DNA from: Aegilops tauschii subsp. strangulata
Taxonomy: Eukaryota; Streptophyta; Magnoliopsida; Poales; Poaceae
DNA length: 64,000 nt
NCBI RefSeq assembly: GCF_002575655.3
Contig: NC_053040.3
Location: forward strand, 458,352,780 to 458,416,779
Direction: 5' to 3'
A program made the translations under genes and the position numbers. The notes under the pieces are model-generated. The model saw nothing but the letters and a program-made list of their open reading frames with translations. It ran no database searches and was not told the DNA's origin. Below, in pieces: positions 48,294-59,237 of the stretch (position 1 is its first letter; every line of letters starts with the position of its first letter).

Positions 48294-48776
48294 TTGAGCA
48301 GCAACTTGCTTGCCGTTCTTCTTGAAGTTCCCCTTCTATCCCTTTGCCCTTTTTTTGAAACTAGTGGTCTTGTTTAACCATCAACACTTGATGCTCTTTC
48401 TTGATTTCTACCTTCGTCGATTTCAGTATCGCGAAAAGCTTGGGAATTACTTTCGTCATCCCTTGCATATTATAGTTCATCACGAAGTTGTAGTAACTTG
48501 GAGACAGTGACTAGAGAACTTTGTCAATTACTATCTTATCTGGAAGATTAACTCCCGCTTGATTCAAGCAATTGTAGTACCCAGACAATCTGAGTACATG
48601 CTCACTGGTTGAGCTATTCTCCTCCATCTTGTAGGCAAAGTACTGTCAGAGGTCTCATACCTCTTGATACGGGCATGAGTATGAAATACCTATTTCAACT
48701 CTTGGAACATCTTATATGCTCCGTGGCGTTCAAAACATTTTTGAAGTCCCGGTTCTAAGCCGTAAAGCATGGTGCA

Positions 48777-48977
48777 CTAAACTATCAAGTAGTCATCATA
48801 CTGAGCTTTTGTCAAAACGTTCATAACGTCTACATCTGCTCCTGCAATAGGTCTGTCACCTAGTGGTGCATCAAGGACATAATTCTTCTGTGCAGCAATG
48901 AGGAAAATCCTCAGATCACGGACCAAGTCCGCATCATTGCTACTATCATCTTTCAACTTATATTTCTCTAGGAACAT
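48777..48977 (-). pseudogene. Copia gag N-terminal fragment
   Basis: Frame with MFLEKYKLKDDSSNDADLVRDLR, LGDRPIAGADVDVMNVLTKAQYDDY, typical of the acidic gag start in Angela/BARE relatives. The rest of gag (48294-48776) continues in other frames with stops. Confidence 0.6.
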
Positions 48978-50089
48978 ATAAAAATAAACGGGGAGCTACA
49001 ACGCGAGCTATTGATCTACAACATAGATATGCTAATACTACCAGGACTAAGTTCATGATAAATTAAAGTTCAATTAATCATATTACTTAAGAACTCTCAC
49101 TTAGATAGACATCCCTCTAGTCATCTAAATGACACGTGATCCAAATCAACTAAATCATGTACGGTCGTCACGTGAGATGGAGTAGTTTTCAATGGTGAAC
49201 GTGACTATGTTGATGATATCTACTATATGATTCACGCTCGACCTTTCGGTCTCCAGTGTTCCGAGGCCATATCTGCATATGCTAGGCTCGTGAAGTTTAA
49301 CCCAAGTATTCTGCGTGTGCAAAACTGACTTGCACCCGTTGTATGTGAACGTAGAGCTTATCACACCCGATCATCATGTGGTGTCTCGGCACGATGAACT
49401 GTCGCAATGGTGCATACTCAGGGAGAACACTTATACCTTGAAATTTAGTGAGAGATCATCTTATAATGCTACCACTGAACTAAGCAAAATAAGATGCATA
49501 AAGGATAAACATCACATGCAATCAATATAAGTGATATGATATGGCCATCATCATCTTGTGCCTTTGATCTCCATCTCCAAAGCACGTCATGGTCACCATC
49601 GTCACCGGCGCGACACGTTGATCTCCAACGTAGCATCGTTGTCGTCTCTCCAACTATTGTTTCTACGACTATCGCTACCGCTTAGTGATAAAGTAAAAAC
49701 AATTACATGGCGATTGCATTGCATACAATAAAGCGACAACCATATGGCTCCTACCAGTTGCCGATAACTCTGTTACAAAACATGATCATCTCATACAATA
49801 AAATATAGCATCATGTCTTGACCATATCACATCACAACATTCCCTGCAAAAACAAGTTAGACGTCCTCTACTTTGTTGTTGCAAGTTTTACGTGGCTGCT
49901 ACGGGCTTAGCAAGAATCGTTCTTACCTACGCATCAAAACCACAACGATTATTTGTCAAGTTTGCTGTTTTAACCTTCAACAAGGACCGGGCGTAGTCAC
50001 ACTCGATTCAACTAAAGTTGGAGAAACGGACACCCACTAGCCACCTGTGTGCGAAGCACGTCAGTAGAACCAGTCTCGCGTAAGCGTAC

Positions 50090-51670
50090 TGATACGTCTC
50101 CAACATATCTATAATTTTTGATTGCTCCATGCTATATTATCTTCTGTTTTGGACATTATTGGGCTTTATTATACACTTTTATATTATTTTTGGGACTAAC
50201 CTATTAACCGGAGGCCCAGCCCAGAATTGCTGTTTTTTGCCTATTTCAGAGTTTCGCAGAAAAAGAATATCAAACGGAGTCCAAACGGAATGAAACCTTC
50301 GGGAACGTGATTTTCGGAACGAACGTGATCCAGGGGACTTGGACCCTACGTCAAGAAAGCTACCAGGAAGCCACGAGGTAGGGGCGCGCCTACCCCCCTG
50401 GGCGCGCCCTCCAGCCTCGTGGGCCCCACGTTGCTCCACCAACGTACTCCTTCCTCCTATATATACCTACGTACCCCCAAACTACCAGATACGGAGCCAA
50501 AAACCTAATTCCACCGCCGCAACCTTCTGTACCCGTGAGATACCATCTTGGGGCCTGTTCCGGAGCTCCGCCGGAGGGGGCATCGATCACGCAGGGCTTC
50601 TACATCAACACCATAGCCTCTCCGATGATGTGTGAGTAGTTTACCTCAGACCTTCGGGTCCATAGTTATTAGCTAGATGGCTTCCTCTCTCTTTTTGGAT
50701 CTCAATACAATGTTCTCCCCCTCTCTCGTGGAGATCTATTCGATGTGATCTTCTTTTGCGTTGTGTTTGTTGAGACCGATGAATTGTGGGTTTATGATCA
50801 AGTTTATCTATGAACAATATTTGAATCTTCTGAATTCTTTTATGTATGATTGGTTATCTTTGCAAGTCTCTCCGAATTATCAGTTTGGTTTGTCCTACTA
50901 GATTGATCTTTCTTGCGATGGGAGAAGTGCTTAGCTTTGGGTTCAATCTTGCGGTGTCCTTTCCCAGTGACAGTAGGGGCAGCAAGGCACGTATTGTATT
51001 GTTGCCATCGAGGATAACAAGATGGGGTTTATATCATATTGCATGAGTTTATCCCTCTACATCATGTCATCTTGCTCAAAGCATTACTCTGTTCTTATGA
51101 ACTTAATACTCTAGATGCATGCTGGATAGCGGTCGATGTGTGGAGTAATAGTAGTAGATGCAGGCAGGAGTCGGTCTACTTGTCTCGGACGTGATGCCTA
51201 TATACATGATCATACCTAGATATTCTCATAACTATGCTCAATTCTGTCAATTGCTCAACAGTAATTTGTTCACCCACCATAAATACTTATGCTCTCGAGA
51301 GAAGCCACTAGTGAAACCTATGGCCCCCGGGTCTATTTTTGATCTTATTAATCTTCCAACACTTAGCTATTTCTGTTGCCTTTTATTTTGCTTTTATTTT
51401 ATTTTGCATCTTTATCACAAAAATACCAAAAATATTATCTTATCATATCTATCAGATCTCACTCTCGTAAGTGACCGTGTAGGGATTGACAACCCCTTAT
51501 CGTGTTGGTTGCGAGGATTTATTTGTTTGTGTAGGTGCGAGGGACTCGTGCGTGGCCTCCTACTGGATTGATACCTTGGTTCTCAAAAACTGAGGGAAAT
51601 ACTTACGCTACTTTGCTGCATCACTCTTTCCTCTTCAAGGGAAAACCAACGCAGTGCTCAAGAGGTAGCA
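50090..51670 (+). repeat. 5' LTR of the gypsy-type element
   Basis: Contains a TATATATA box near 50457-50464. Over the first 190 bases I see about five differences from the 3' LTR, suggesting an insertion clearly older than the copia element at 30584-40230. Confidence 0.92.
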
Positions 51671-51681
51671 AGAAGGATTTC

Positions 51682-51699
51682 TGGCACCGTTGCCGGGGA
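51682..51699 (+). other. Primer binding site of the gypsy-type element
   Basis: TGGCACCGTTGCCGGGGA lies 11 bases after the 5' LTR. This is the style seen in Triticeae gypsy elements, complementary to a tRNA 3' end; the usual form has TGGCGCC. Confidence 0.7.
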
Positions 51700-51874
51700 G
51701 GTCTACGCAAAAGTCAACATACCAAGTACCCATCACAAACCCTTATCTCCCGCATTACATTATTTGCCAGTTGCCTCTCGTTTTCCTCTCCCCCACTTCA
51801 CCCTTGCCTTTTTATTCGCCCTCTCTTTTCCGTTCGCCATCCTCTCTCCTTTTGCCCTTGCTCCTTTTGCCGTT

Positions 51875-52709
51875 ATGTCTGAAATTGGGGAAATTATTGT
51901 CGATATGGACAATAATAATGTTATGGAAAATTCTGATGCTCCTGCTGAAGAACCCCCTATCTTACATACAAAAAAAATTCTGAATTGGTAGTGGTAACAT
52001 TATTGGAAAAGGAGTTATCCAAGATTTCTTTACTTGTGCCGGTGCTTTGCCCTCTATGGGTAGTTCTATTCTGCATAGAACTAGCATTCTTGCGGACGCT
52101 ATCGCCATGCTTGTAGTTGAACTTGAAAGACAATTTATGCACATGCATCCCTGCATACAGAGGATTTTCCTAGAATTTTCTAACATTGAGCATTCTTCTG
52201 TTAAGCGTGCCGCTACTATCTTTTTGGCTCATGAATTCAGATTTATTATAAAAGAGGCCAAAGAAATCTTTGCGCATTATAGGGTGGACGCTGGACGTCC
52301 TCCCATAGAAACTATCCTATTTGATCAAGAGGAAATAATGCGTTTTCAATCTCTAGATTATGTTGCTTTTAATGAAAACCTTAGAAAAAAGGTTCCTACC
52401 AATATTCTAGTTGATAGAATTTCTGAACTTAATGATGATTTTGCTATTCGAAATAATGAGCTAGGATATTCTTTCGAATACAGGCTCACAAAGTTCTGTC
52501 AAAAGAATGCTTATAATGATGAATTGGTTGTGCAATACGAAGGGCCGAAGGAGGAACCTATACCTCCAAAAATTGATCTTGGGGACTTTTGTCCCATTAA
52601 AATTAGCCCTTTTGATTACTTTTACTTGCCTCAAAGGAAACTTGCTGTTGAACGTAGAGAATATGAAATGATTTTTAATGATCTATCCTATTACTATGGC
52701 ACTACCTAG
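51875..52709 (+). pseudogene. Gag-like gene of the gypsy element, frameshifted
   Basis: The gene starts with MSEIGEIIVDMDNNN at 51875 and shifts frame at an A run near 51970. The second part is open from about 51978 through Met at 52047 to the stop at 52709 (EYEMIFNDLSYYYGTT). Features are an acidic start, a helical middle (ILADAIAMLVVELERQF) and a C-terminal EGPKEEPIPPKIDLGDF region. There is no zinc knuckle. A gag-like role is inferred from position after the primer site. Two RNA hairpins follow the stop. Confidence 0.65.
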
Positions 52710-52739
52710 ATCTATCCTTACTTTTATGCCTAGCTAGGG

Positions 52740-52775
52740 GCGTTAAACGATAGCGCTTGTTGGGAGGCAACCCAA
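52740..52775 (+). promoter_or_regulatory. Tandem RNA hairpins just after the gag-like stop codon
   Basis: Hairpin 1 has arms GCGTTA (52740-52745) and TAGCGC (52751-52756) around AACGA. Hairpin 2 has arms TTGGG (52760-52764) and CCCAA (52771-52775) around AGGCAA. They start 30 bases after the stop. Structure is read from complementarity; function is unknown. Confidence 0.5.
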
Positions 52776-55537
52776 TATTATTTTTATTATTTTTGCCTTT
52801 TGCTTCTGTTTAGGAATAAATATTTGTTCTAGCCTCTGGTTAGATGTGTTTTTATGTTTTAATTAGTGTTTGTGCCAAGTTAAACCTATAGGATCTTCTT
52901 GGATGATAATTATTTGATCTTGCAGAAAACTCCAGAAACTTTCTGTTCACGAAAATAATTGTTAAAAATCACCAGAACGTGATAAAATATTGATTCCAAT
53001 TTCTGATGATCAATAAACAAATTGTCTAGGTCTTACTATTTTGGCTGATTTTTTGGAGTTCCAGAAGTTTGCGTTAGTTACAGATTACTACAGACTGTTC
53101 TGTTTTTGACAGATTCTGTTTTTCGTGTGTTGTTTGCTTATTTTGATGAATCTATGGCTAGTAAAATAGTATATAAACCATAGAGAAGTTGGAATACAGT
53201 AGGTTTAACACCAATATAAATAAATAATGAGTTCATTACAGTACCTTGAAGTGGTCTTTTGTTTTCTTTCGCTAACGGAGCTCACGAGATTTTCTGCTGA
53301 GTTTTGTGTTGTGAAGTTTTCAAGTTTTGGGTGAAAGATTTGATGGATTATGGAACAAGGAGTGGCAAGAGCCTAAGCTTGGGGATGCCCATGGCACCCC
53401 CAAGATAATCTAAGGACACCTAAAAGCCAAAGCTTGGGGATGCCCCGGAAGGCATCCCCTCTTTCGTCTACTTCCATCGGTAACTTTACTTGGAGCTATA
53501 TTTTTATTCACCACATGATATGTGTTTTGCTTGGAGCGTCTTGTATTATTTGAGTCTTTATTTTTTAGTTTACCACAATCATCTTTGCTGTACACACCTT
53601 TTGAGAGAGACACACATGATTCGGAAATTATTAGAATACTCTATGTGCTTCACTTATATCTTTTGAGTTATATAGTTTTTGCTCTAGTACTTCACTTATA
53701 TCTTTTAAAGCACGGTGGTGGATTTGTTTTATAGAAACTATTGATCTCTCATGCTTCACTTAGATTATTTTGAGAGTCTTAAATAGCATGGTAATTTGCT
53801 TAAATAATCCTAATATGCTAGGTATTCAAGATTAGTAAAAAAATTCTTATGAGTGTGTTGAATACTAAGAGAAGTTTGATGCTTGATGGTTGTTTTGAGA
53901 CATGGAGGTAGTGATATTAAATTTGTGCTAGTTGAGTAGTTGTGAATTTGAGAAATACTTGTGTTGAAGTTTGCAAGTCCCGTAGCATGCACGTATGGTA
54001 AACGTTATGTAAAAAATTTGAAACATGAGGTGTTGTTTGATTGTCCTCCTTATGAGTGGCGGTCGGGGACGAGCGATGGTATTTTCCTACCAATCTATCC
54101 CCCTAGGAGCATGCGCGTAGTGCTTGGTTTTTGATGACTTGTAGATTTTTGCAATAAGTATGTGAGTTCTTTATGACTAATGTTGAGTCCATGGATTATA
54201 CGCACTCTCACCTTTCCATCATTGCTAGCCTCTTCGGTACCATGCATTGCCCTTTCTCACATTGAGAGTTGGTGCAAACTTCGCCGGTGCATCCAAACCC
54301 CGTGATATGATACGCTCTTTCACACATAAACCTCCTTATATCTTCCTCAAAACAGCCACCATACCTACCTATTATGGCATTTCCATAGCCATCCCGAGAT
54401 ATATTGCCATGCAACTTTCCACCGTTCCGTTTATCATGACACGTTCATCATTGTCATATTGCTTTGCATGATCATGTAGTTGACATAGTATTTGTGGCAA
54501 AGCCACCGTTCATAATTCTTTCATACATGTCACTCTTGGTTCATTGCATATCCTGGTACACCGCCGGAGGCATTCATATAGAGTCATACTTTGTTCTAGT
54601 ATCGAGTTGTAACCATTGAGTTGTAAATAAATAGAAGTGTGATGATCATCATTTTCTAGAGCATTGTCCCAAGTGAGGAATAAAAAAAAGGAGAGAAAGG
54701 CCATAAAAAAAAGAGAAGGCCCAAAAAATGAGAGAAAAAGAGAGAAGGGACAATGTTACTATCCTTTTACCACACTTGTGCTTCAAAGTAGCACCATGAT
54801 CTTCATGATAGAGAGTCTCTTGTTTTGTCACTTTCATGTACTAGTGGGAATTTTTCATTATAGAACTTGGCTTGTATATTCCAACAATGGGCTTCCTCAA
54901 GTGCCCTAGGTCTTCGTGAGCAAGCAAGTTGGATGCACACCCACTTAGTTTCTTTTGTTGAGCTTTCATATATTTATAGCTCTAGTGCATCCGTTGCATG
55001 GCAATCCCTACTCCTTGCATTAACATCAATCGATGGGCATCTCCATAGCTCATTGATTAGCCTCGTTGATGTGAGACTTTCTCCTCTTTTGTCTTCTCCA
55101 CATAACCCCCACCATCATATTCTATTCCACCCATAGTGCTATATCCATGGCTCACGCTCATCTATTGCGTGAAGGTTGAAAAAGTTTGAGATTACTAAAG
55201 TATGAAACAATTGCTTGGCTTGTCATCGGGGTTGTGCATGATGAGAGCATTCTTGTGTGACGAAAATGGAGCATGACTAAACTATATGATTTTGTAGGGA
55301 TGAACTTTCTTTGGCCATGTTATTTTAAGAGGACATAATTGCTTAGTTAGTATGCTTGAAGTATTATTATTTTTATGTCAATATTGAACTTTTATCTTGA
55401 ATCTTTCGGATCTGAATATTCATACCACAATTAAGAAGAATTACATTGAAATTATGCCAAGTAGCATTCCACATCAAAAATTCTGTTTTTATCATTTACC
55501 TACTCGAGGACGAGCAGGAATTAAGCTTGGGGATGCT
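52776..55537 (+). other. Non-coding interior of the gypsy element, ending in the polypurine tract
   Basis: No domain is found. AGCTTGGGGATGC occurs three times: near 53378, near 53431 and in the polypurine tract near 55524. The middle copy forms a hairpin with 9-bp arms GGGGATGCC (53436-53444) and GGCATCCCC (53451-53459). 54680-54750 is a purine-rich AGAAAGG tract. Confidence 0.6.
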
Positions 55538-57119
55538 TGATACGTCTCCAACGTATCTATAATTTTTGATTGCTCCATGCTATATTATCTTCTGTTTTGG
55601 ACATTAATGGGCTTTATTATACACTTTTATATTATTTTTGGGACTAACCTATTAACCGGAGGCCCAGCCCAGAATTGCTATTTTTTTGCCTATTTCAGAG
55701 TTTCCCAGAAAAAGAATATCAAACGGAGTCCAAACGGAATGAAACCTTCGGGAACGTGATTTTCGGAACGAACGTGATCCAGGGGACTTGGACCCTACGT
55801 CAAGAAAGCTACCAGGAAGCCACGAGGTAGGGGGCGCGCCTACCCCCCTGGGCGCGCCCTCCACCCTCGTGGGCCCCACGTTGCTCCACCGACGTACTCC
55901 TTCCTCCTATATATACCTACGTACCCCCAAACTACCAGATACGGAGCCAAAAACCTAATTCCACCACCGCAACCTTCTGTACCCATGAGATCCCATCTTG
56001 AGGCCTGTTCCGGAGTTCCGCCGGAGGGGGCATCGATCACGCAGGGCTTCTACATCAACACCATAGCCTCTCCGATGATGTGTGAGTAGTTTACCTCAGA
56101 CCTTCGGGTCCATAGTTATTAGCTAGATGGCTTCCTCTCTCTTTTTGGATCTCAACACAATGTTCTCCCCCTCTCTCGTGGAGATCTATTCGATGTAATC
56201 TTCTTTTGCGGTGTGTTTGTTGAGACCGCTGAATTGTGGGTTTATGATCAAGTTTATCTATGAACAATATTGAATCATCCAAATTCTTTTATGTATGATT
56301 GGTTATCTTTGCAAGTCTGTTCGAATTATCAGTTTGGTTTTACCTACTAGATTGATCTTTCTTGCAAAGGGAGAAGTGCTTAGCTTTGGGTTCAATCTTG
56401 TGGTGTCCTTTCCCAGTGACAGTAGGGGCAGCAAGGCACATATTGTATTGTTGCCATCGAGGATAACAAGATGGGGTTTATATCATATTTCATGAGTTTA
56501 TCCCTCTACATCATGTCATCTTGCTTAAAGCATTACTCTGTTCTTATGAACTTAATACTCTAGATGCATGTTGGATAGCGGTCGATGTGTGGAGTAATAG
56601 TAGTAGATGCAGGCAGGAGTCGGTCTACTTGTCTCGGATGTGACGCCTATATACATGATCATACCTAGATATTCTCATAACTATGCTCAATTCTGTCAAT
56701 TGCTCAATAGTAATTTGTTGACCCACCGTAAATACTTATGCTCTCGAGAGAAGCCACTAGTGAAACCTATGGCCCCCGGGTCTATTTTCCATCTTATTAA
56801 TCTTCCAACACTTAGCTATTTCCGATGCCTTTTATTTTGCTTTTATTTTATTTTGCATCTTTATCACAAAAATACCAAAAATATTATCTTATCATATCTA
56901 TCAAATCTCACTCTCGTAAGTGACCGTGTAGGGATTGACAACCCCTTATCGCGTTGGTTGCGAGGATTTATTTGTTTGTGTAGGTGCGAGGGACTCGTCC
57001 GTGGCCTCCTACTGGATTGATACCTTGGTTCTCAAAAACTGAGGGAAATACTTACGCTACTCTGCTGCATCACCCTTTCCTCTTAAAGGGAAAACCAACG
57101 CAGTGCTCAAGAGGTAGCA
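55538..57119 (+). repeat. 3' LTR of the gypsy-type element
   Basis: Begins TGATACGTCTCCAACG directly after the polypurine tract and ends GAGGTAGCA, followed by CGTAC. The match to the 5' LTR is end to end with scattered substitutions and single-base indels. Confidence 0.92.
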
Positions 57120-57124
57120 CGTAC

Positions 57125-57273
57125 GCGTAATGTCGGTCTGAGCCGCTTCATCCAACAATACCGCCGAATCAAAGTATGACATGCTGGTAAGCAGTATGAC
57201 TATTATCGCCCACAACTCTTTGTGTTCTACTCGTGCATATAACATCTACGCATAAACCTGGCTCTGATACCAT
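57125..57273 (-). other. Leader and primer binding site of the minus-strand copia element
   Basis: Continuation of the copia leader after the gypsy insertion. The minus strand reads TGGTATCAGAGCC at 57272-57260, complementary to initiator methionine tRNA, one base from the LTR end. This fixes the element orientation. Confidence 0.85.
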
Positions 57274-57683
57274 TGTTGGGGAACGCAGTAATTAAAAAAA
57301 AATTCCTACGCACACGCAAGATCCATCTAGGTGTTGCATAGCAACGAGAGGGGAGAGTGTTGTCTACATACCCTCGTAGACCGTAAGCGGAAGCGTTAAG
57401 TAACGCGGTTGATGTAGTCGAACGTCTTCGCGATCCAATCGATCAAGTACCGAATGCACGACACCTCCGCGATCTGCACACGTTCAGCTCGGTAACGTCC
57501 CTCGAACTCTAGATCCAGCTGAGGCCGAGGGAGAGTTCTGTCACCACGACAGCGTGGTGACGGTGATGATGAAGTTACCGGCGCAGGGCTTCGCCTAAGC
57601 ACTACGATGATATGACCGAGGTGTAAAACTGTGGAGGGGGCACCGCACACAGCTAAGAGATTGTCTGTTGTGCTATTGGGGTG
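57274..57683 (-). repeat. 5' LTR of the minus-strand copia element, cut by CACTA
   Basis: Begins TGTTGGGGAACGCAG on the plus strand and matches 43427-43827 closely. It breaks after TTGGGGTG, where the 3' LTR continues with CCCCTGGCC. The remainder should lie to the right of the CACTA element, outside the window. GTG just before 57684 would be the 3-bp CACTA target duplication. Confidence 0.85.
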
Positions 57684-58381
57684 CACTACAAAAAAAACAC
57701 TTCCGTGATGATACATGTTTGTCATAGTAGGTCGCATTTTTTGTCATGCATGTACATCCATGACAAATTTATGACAGAATCAAGATAGTCATACCTGTGC
57801 TGTCGTAGAAGTGTTCCATGACATTACCAAAATTATCATCACGGAAGTGTCCACTTCCATGACGATAAATCGCGCGTCATAGAAGTGCTTTCGTCAAGGG
57901 TGACCGACACGTGGCATCCACCGTAACAGAACACCGTTAAGCTATCGGGTCGGGTTTTGGATCCGATAACCCGTTAATAGCCCCGACCAATGGGGATTTT
58001 CCACGTGTAAAATCATCATTGGCTGGAGGAAACACGTGTCGGCTCATCGTTGGGACAGATGTCATGCACTCATTGGACAGAAGGCACCTATGATACGTCG
58101 ACACGTGGCACGGCCCAACAGAGGCCCATTCCTGTGAAAAGGCCGGCCCGTTTGACTTGGTCAAAAGGTGGCGGGCCGGCCCATGGAAAGCTTGTTAACG
58201 GCATGTTCGCATATAGCCCATTTACAGCCCGCTAACCCAAGGCCCGTTACGCCCTATTCGAATTAGGCCCAGTAGCGTCATCTGGGCCATCCAATATGAT
58301 TCCAGCCCGATTACACTTCTGGCCTATGTATGGCCCATGACGTCTTTCGGCCCATATGAGGCCCTATGTAACTCTTGGCCT

Positions 58382-58491
58382 ATTAACGGCCCGTGGTGAA
58401 ACTGGCCCGTAATGAACAGTGTGTCACTTTACACCCATTAACGGCCCGTGGTGAAACTGGCCCGTAATGAACAGTGTATCACTTTATACCC
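58382..58491. repeat. 55-bp tandem duplication in the CACTA subterminal region
   Basis: Two copies start ATTAACGGCCCGTGGTGAAA at 58382 and 58437 and differ by a few bases. Each copy includes two GGCCCGT words. Confidence 0.85.
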
Positions 58492-58839
58492 ATTAACAGC
58501 CCGTTATTCCGTTGGGCCGTTTCCAGCCCATGTTATCTTTCGGCCTTCTCAGAGCCCATTTATTCTTGGGCTCATTTCCAGCATTCGTTTACTTACGGCC
58601 CGTTACTGTCATTTTCTGCTTGTGGGCCAAATTCAGCCCGTGGTTACAGTCGGCCCGTTTGTGGTCCGTTAATACGTTGGGCCGTTTTCATAGCGTCATC
58701 AAATACGGCCTATTAACGATGGCCCGTTATGGTCGGCCCATGAACGGACGATTCCAACTCTAGCCCGTTTATGGCCATAATGCGGCCTGTTATTGGCCCA
58801 TGTTTGGCCAATCGATCATATGGCCCGTATAAGGCCCAT

Positions 58840-58945
58840 TGATGATACAGCCCGTAGAAGGCCCATTGTTTCTACGGCCCGTAGAAGGCCTACTGTTTCT
58901 ACGGCCCGTAGAAGGCCCACTGTTTCTACGGCCCGTAGGAGGTCC
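58840..58945. repeat. 27-bp palindromic tandem repeat in the CACTA subterminal region
   Basis: Units start TTTCTACGG at 58869, 58896 and 58923, with a diverged unit before at about 58842. Each holds CTACGGCCCGTAG, a perfect 6-bp inverted repeat around one base. The palindrome suggests a dimer-binding site. Confidence 0.85.
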
Positions 58946-59237
58946 AGTGTCACTACAGTAAATATTAGCCCATGGTTATTGTGGCCTAGTTTTAAAAAAT
59001 AGGCTATTGCAGCCACTAGCAAACCGCGGAAAAAGAACTGCACTGACTACAAGCAAACAAATAAACAAGACAACAAGGAAATAAATAAGCAAGCAACTTA
59101 TGCTAGGCTATCACAGCTATTACACATATTACATCCACTGGGCATCAAAGTTCGCCACCAGTGCAAATATAGGGAACAAAGCAGCATGTAAACACCGCAG
59201 CAAAACAAGTCCAGAACTGAAACCACTTCAGAAGAGT

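Larger units (their letters stand above)
45156..50084 (-). mobile_element. Interior of the minus-strand Angela/BARE-type copia element
   Basis: Reading leftward from 50084: untranslated leader (50084 to about 49000), gag, zinc knuckle, GAG-pre-integrase region, integrase, reverse transcriptase and the RNase H start, then the 3' LTR. This is the copia order (integrase before reverse transcriptase). The coding region is split by several frameshifts and is not functional. The leader continues at 57125-57259 beyond the gypsy insertion. Confidence 0.88.
50090..57119 (+). mobile_element. Complete non-autonomous gypsy-type LTR retrotransposon, 7,030 bp (Sabrina-like)
   Basis: LTRs at 50090-51670 and 55538-57119 (1,581 and 1,582 bp) begin TGATACGTCTCCAAC and end AGAGGTAGCA. 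CGTAC flanks both sides (50085-50089 and 57120-57124). A primer binding site and polypurine tract fix the plus orientation. The interior (51671-55537) has one gag-like gene and long non-coding sequence, with no protease, reverse transcriptase, RNase H or integrase, so it must depend on proteins supplied by another element. It sits in the leader of the minus-strand copia element. The Sabrina-like name is from recollection of LTR style. Confidence 0.93.

Noticed and set aside
49155..49530. Short frames in 49000-50084
   Set aside because: This stretch is the untranslated leader of the minus-strand copia element, as shown by its position between gag and the primer binding site.
52047..52709. Possible host gene of 220 codons
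   Set aside because: It lies between the primer binding site and polypurine tract of a complete LTR element and continues an earlier frame starting at 51875; it is the element's gag-like gene.
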